A stretch of 64,000 nucleotides of DNA from Mesorhizobium sp. (GTDB lineage: Bacteria; Pseudomonadota; Alphaproteobacteria; Rhizobiales; Rhizobiaceae), in NCBI RefSeq assembly GCF_004962245.1, contig NZ_SUHQ01000007.1, positions 62,001-126,000 of the forward strand, read 5' to 3'. Positions 59,162 through 64,000 of the stretch are shown here, in pieces. The notes under the pieces were generated by a model. The model worked only from the letters and a program-made list of their open reading frames with translations. It did not search any database and had not been told where the DNA came from. Within the stretch, counting starts at the first letter, position 1. Each line of letters opens with the position of its first letter. The position numbers and the translations under genes are program-made.

Positions 59162-60835
59162 ATGCTTTCCAGACTGTCGATCCGCGATATCGTTCTGATC
59201 GAGAAGCTGGACATCGACTTTTCGTCCGGCCTTTCGGTGCTGACCGGCGAAACCGGCGCTGGAAAATCCATCCTGCTCGACGCGCTGTCGCTGGCGCTTG
59301 GCGCCCGCGGCGACGCTTCGCTGGTGCGGCATGGCGCGGCACAGGGCCAGGTCATCGCCGTGTTCGACGTGCCGCGCAACCATCCTGCCCGCATGCTGCT
59401 TGCCGACAACGCCATCGAGGACGATGGCGACATCATCCTGCGCCGCGTGCAGACGGCGGATGGCCGTACCCGCGTCTTCGTCAACGACCAGCCTTCCAGC
59501 GTGACGCTGATGCGCGATGTCGGCCACGCGCTGGTCGAGATTCACGGCCAGCATGATGAGCGCGCCTTGGTCGATCCCGGCGCCCATCGCGAATTGCTGG
59601 ACAGCTTCGGCGGTCATCTCGGCGCTGTCCGGGCGACCGGCGAGGCATGGCGGCACTGGCGGGCCTGCGAGCAGGAATTTTCGCGACACCGCGCCAAGGT
59701 GGAAGCGGCGGCCCGCGAGGCCGACTATCTGCGCGCCGCGGTCGCCGAATTGACGAAACTCGACCCCCAGCCCGGCGAGGAAGCCGACCTAGCCGAATTG
59801 CGTGCCTCGATGATGCGGGCGGAGAAGATCGCCTCGGAAATCCATGAGGCGCAAGATGTGCTCTCGGGCCCGTCCTCGCCCTTGCCGCAACTCGCCAGCC
59901 TGTTGCGGCGGCTGCAGCGCAAGGCGACCGAGGCGCCCGGCCTGCTCGAGGACGTGGTCAAATCGCTCGATGAGGCGATGCTGTCGCTCGACGCGGCGCA
60001 ATCGGGCGTGGACGCGGCACTTCGCGCCACCGAATATGATCCGCAGCGGCTGGAACAGGCCGAGGAGCGGCTGTTTTCGTTGCGCGCCGCCGCACGCAAG
60101 CACAGCGTGGCGGTCGACGACCTGGCGCAATTGCGCGACACCATGGCGGCCGATCTCGCCGATCTCGACGCCGGCGAGGAGCGCCTGCACGGGCTGGAAA
60201 AGCAGGCCGCCGCCGCGCGCGAAGCCTATGACATTTCCGCGGCGCAACTTTCGTCGCTTCGCCATGCGGCGGCGGTCGGATTGACCAAGGCGGTGATGGC
60301 CGAATTGCCGGCGCTGAAGCTCGAACGGGCCGCGTTCATCGTCGAGATGGCAAGTGAGGCCGAGAGCCGTATGGAAGAGGGCATCGATCAGGTCGAGTTC
60401 TGGGTGCGCACCAATCCCGGCACAAGACCGGGCCCGATGATGAAAGTAGCCTCCGGTGGCGAGCTTTCGCGGTTCCTGCTGGCACTGAAGGTGGCGCTGG
60501 CTGACCGCGGCTCGGCGCCGACTTTGGTCTTCGATGAGATCGACACCGGCGTTGGCGGCGCGGTGGCGGACGCCATCGGCCAAAGGCTGGCGCGGCTGTC
60601 GAAGGGTGTGCAGGTGCTTTCGGTTACGCACGCGCCGCAAGTGGCGGCACGGGCGGCGACACATTTCCTGATCTCCAAATCCGGCGGCACTGATCGCGTC
60701 GCGACCGGCATTGCCGAGATGGACCGGGCGGCGCGCCAGGAAGAGATCGCGCGGATGCTTGCCGGGGCGACCATCACCGACGAGGCGCGTGCGGCGGCCG
60801 AGCGGCTGCTGCGGGAGAACACCGCAGCGGCTTAG
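59162..60835 (+). CDS. recN: DNA repair protein RecN
   Basis: 557 residues from the ATG at 59162; the open frame to 59042 is a shadow of bamD. SMC-like ATPase: Walker A GETGAGKS (29-36), then QTADGRTRVFVNDQPSS and VEIHGQHDERAL, a central coiled coil (about residues 165-380), then signature ASGGELSRFLLALK and Walker B LVFDEIDTGVGG. It helps hold and repair double-strand breaks. It lies 14 bp after bamD and is probably cotranscribed; no LexA box is seen in this gap. Confidence 0.95.
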   Translation: MLSRLSIRDIVLIEKLDIDFSSGLSVLTGETGAGKSILLDALSLALGARGDASLVRHGAAQGQVIAVFDVPRNHPARMLLADNAIEDDGDIILRRVQTADGRTRVFVNDQPSSVTLMRDVGHALVEIHGQHDERALVDPGAHRELLDSFGGHLGAVRATGEAWRHWRACEQEFSRHRAKVEAAAREADYLRAAVAELTKLDPQPGEEADLAELRASMMRAEKIASEIHEAQDVLSGPSSPLPQLASLLRRLQRKATEAPGLLEDVVKSLDEAMLSLDAAQSGVDAALRATEYDPQRLEQAEERLFSLRAAARKHSVAVDDLAQLRDTMAADLADLDAGEERLHGLEKQAAAAREAYDISAAQLSSLRHAAAVGLTKAVMAELPALKLERAAFIVEMASEAESRMEEGIDQVEFWVRTNPGTRPGPMMKVASGGELSRFLLALKVALADRGSAPTLVFDEIDTGVGGAVADAIGQRLARLSKGVQVLSVTHAPQVAARAATHFLISKSGGTDRVATGIAEMDRAARQEEIARMLAGATITDEARAAAERLLRENTAAA

Positions 60836-60975
60836 GAACAAGCCGTCCGACGCCGAAACCCGGCCTTTCGGACAGAGTCAGGATATGGCTCCATCCTGCT
60901 GTTCAGGATTGATTTTCCCGTGCCCGGTCTCTCCCTCATGAGAGAATCCTGTTCTATTGTGTCGCTCCACCGTGA

Positions 60976-63191
<2,216 letters not shown>

Positions 63192-63192
<1 letters not shown>

Positions 63193-63884
63193 TGGCCGGC
63201 GTATTCAACGGCTTCGGCCAAAAGGCCATTCCCTTCCTCAAGGCGCTCGATTTCCATCAAAGCCGGGAATGGTTCCAGGAAAACCGCGACCTCTTCGAAC
63301 GCGAGCTGCGCGACCCCTTCGGCGATCTGGTCGAAACCCTCTCCGTGCGCTTCGCGGCAGCGGGGCTGGGCTTGCGCGGCGATCGCAAGAAGTCGCTGTT
63401 CCGGATCAATCGCGACGTGCGGTTCGCCAAGGACAAACGGCCCTACAACCGGCACCTGTCGGCAATCCTTTCGCCCGACGGCACCAAGATGGAGCAGGGT
63501 GTCTTCTTCGTTTATATCGGGCTCGAGCGCTGTTTTGCCGGCGTTGCCTGGTGGCAGCCGGGGCCGGCGCTGTTGCTGGCGATGCGCCAGACCATCGCCA
63601 CGCGACCAGGCGAATTCCGCACCCTGATCGCGACGCTGAAGAAAGCCGGCCTCGAACTCGACACGGAAGGGTGCATGAAGCGCGCGCCGCGCGGCTTCGA
63701 GCATGTCACGGAGGCCGATCTCGCCCAAGCTATCCGCAACCGGCATTTCGCTGTCCGCCACACTATCGATCCGGCCGGGATCCACACGCCGGCCCTGGTG
63801 GACGAACTTGTCGATTTCACCATGCGCGCCAAGCCGCTGCTCGACTGGGGCAGGGCGATCGAGGGCAAGGTCCCCAAGGATTAG
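63192..63884 (+). CDS. DUF2461 (TIGR02453) family protein
   Basis: 230 residues from the ATG at 63192, which overlaps the ligA stop; a GTG at 63165 is also in frame. Family blocks are FLKALDFHQSREWFQENRDLFE at the start, SLFRINRDVRFAKDKRPYN in the middle and FFVYIGLERCFAGVAWWQP. The function is unknown. Coupling to ligA suggests expression with DNA metabolism genes but no nuclease or binding motif is seen. Confidence 0.88.
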
Positions 63885-63934
63885 GGGTCGGTCGCGTGCG
63901 GTCCCGATCCGTGACGCGATTCGGATACAACAGG

Positions 63935-64000
63935 CTACATCCGCATCAAAAGCCCACCGTCGACGGCAAGTTCGATTCCGGTGATGTAGCTCGCCGCGTC
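63935..64000 (-). CDS. C-terminal end of an SDR-family oxidoreductase (5' part outside window)
   Basis: Only 21 codons and the TAG at 63935-63937 are in the window. The peptide SYITGIELAVDGGLLMRM is the standard C-terminus of classical short-chain dehydrogenases (ITG...VDGG). It is convergent with the DUF2461 gene. Substrate unknown. Confidence 0.85.
   Translation of the reverse strand, partial: DAASYITGIELAVDGGLLMRM

Overview
The window is a GC-rich chromosomal segment of an alphaproteobacterium of the order Hyphomicrobiales (Rhizobiales), most likely Mesorhizobium or a close relative. The support is the dcw order mraZ-rsmH-ftsL-ftsI-murEF-mraY-murD-ftsW-murGCB-ddl-ftsQAZ-lpxC-bamD-recN-ligA, a long-tailed FtsZ, a btaA-btaB betaine-lipid pair, GANTC-rich intergenic DNA, a class A RNase P RNA, and rhizobial-type palindromic intergenic repeats. 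The taxon is inferred from gene content and style, not from a database search.

Region 1 (1-22.6 kb) is mixed metabolic and envelope housekeeping. It holds a TPP enzyme coupled to a CaiB/BaiF CoA-transferase, an alpha/beta hydrolase, a periplasmic RNase T2, a membrane diguanylate cyclase broken by a frameshift, EttA, trans-aconitate methyltransferase, a FabH-like ketoacyl synthase, a MOSC protein, an SDR, a class IV aminotransferase, TrmO with a DUF2293 partner, and an ArsR-methyltransferase fusion coupled to metF. After metF come a possible unannotated 28-residue membrane protein, an EamA transporter, an ornithine/lysine decarboxylase, an MltB-type transglycosylase, a GH25 lipoprotein and a serine hydrolase.

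Region 2 (22.6-37.7 kb) is more accessory. It has a Tat-exported M14 amidohydrolase split by a frameshift, an Abhydrolase_9 membrane protein, btaAB with a PHO box, a fused hydantoinase/oxoprolinase with two palindromic elements inserted in frame, a small proline-rich lipoprotein, a TerB-DnaJ protein coupled to an amidase, a lytic transglycosylase, rnpB, a parDE toxin-antitoxin pair with a frameshifted toxin, and a Cys/Met-metabolism PLP enzyme.

Region 3 (37.7-63.9 kb) is the complete division and cell-wall cluster. Most genes overlap by ATGA or TAATG, so it is one translationally coupled unit for lipid II synthesis (Mur, MraY), septal peptidoglycan assembly (FtsI, FtsW, FtsL, FtsQ) and the Z-ring (FtsA, FtsZ), followed by LPS (LpxC), outer-membrane assembly (BamD), DNA repair (RecN) and ligation (LigA). 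Two control points are visible: three CCCAT boxes at exact 10-bp spacing over a promoter upstream of mraZ (a MraZ operator), and a gap before ddl-ftsQAZ with five GANTC (CcrM) sites in 79 bp.

I see no CRISPR array, prophage, insertion sequence or tRNA. No wholly new multi-gene system is evident. The most interesting signals are the regulatory sites, the 28-residue ORF, the palindromes inserted in coding sequence, and three single-base frameshifts that look like either recent decay or assembly error.
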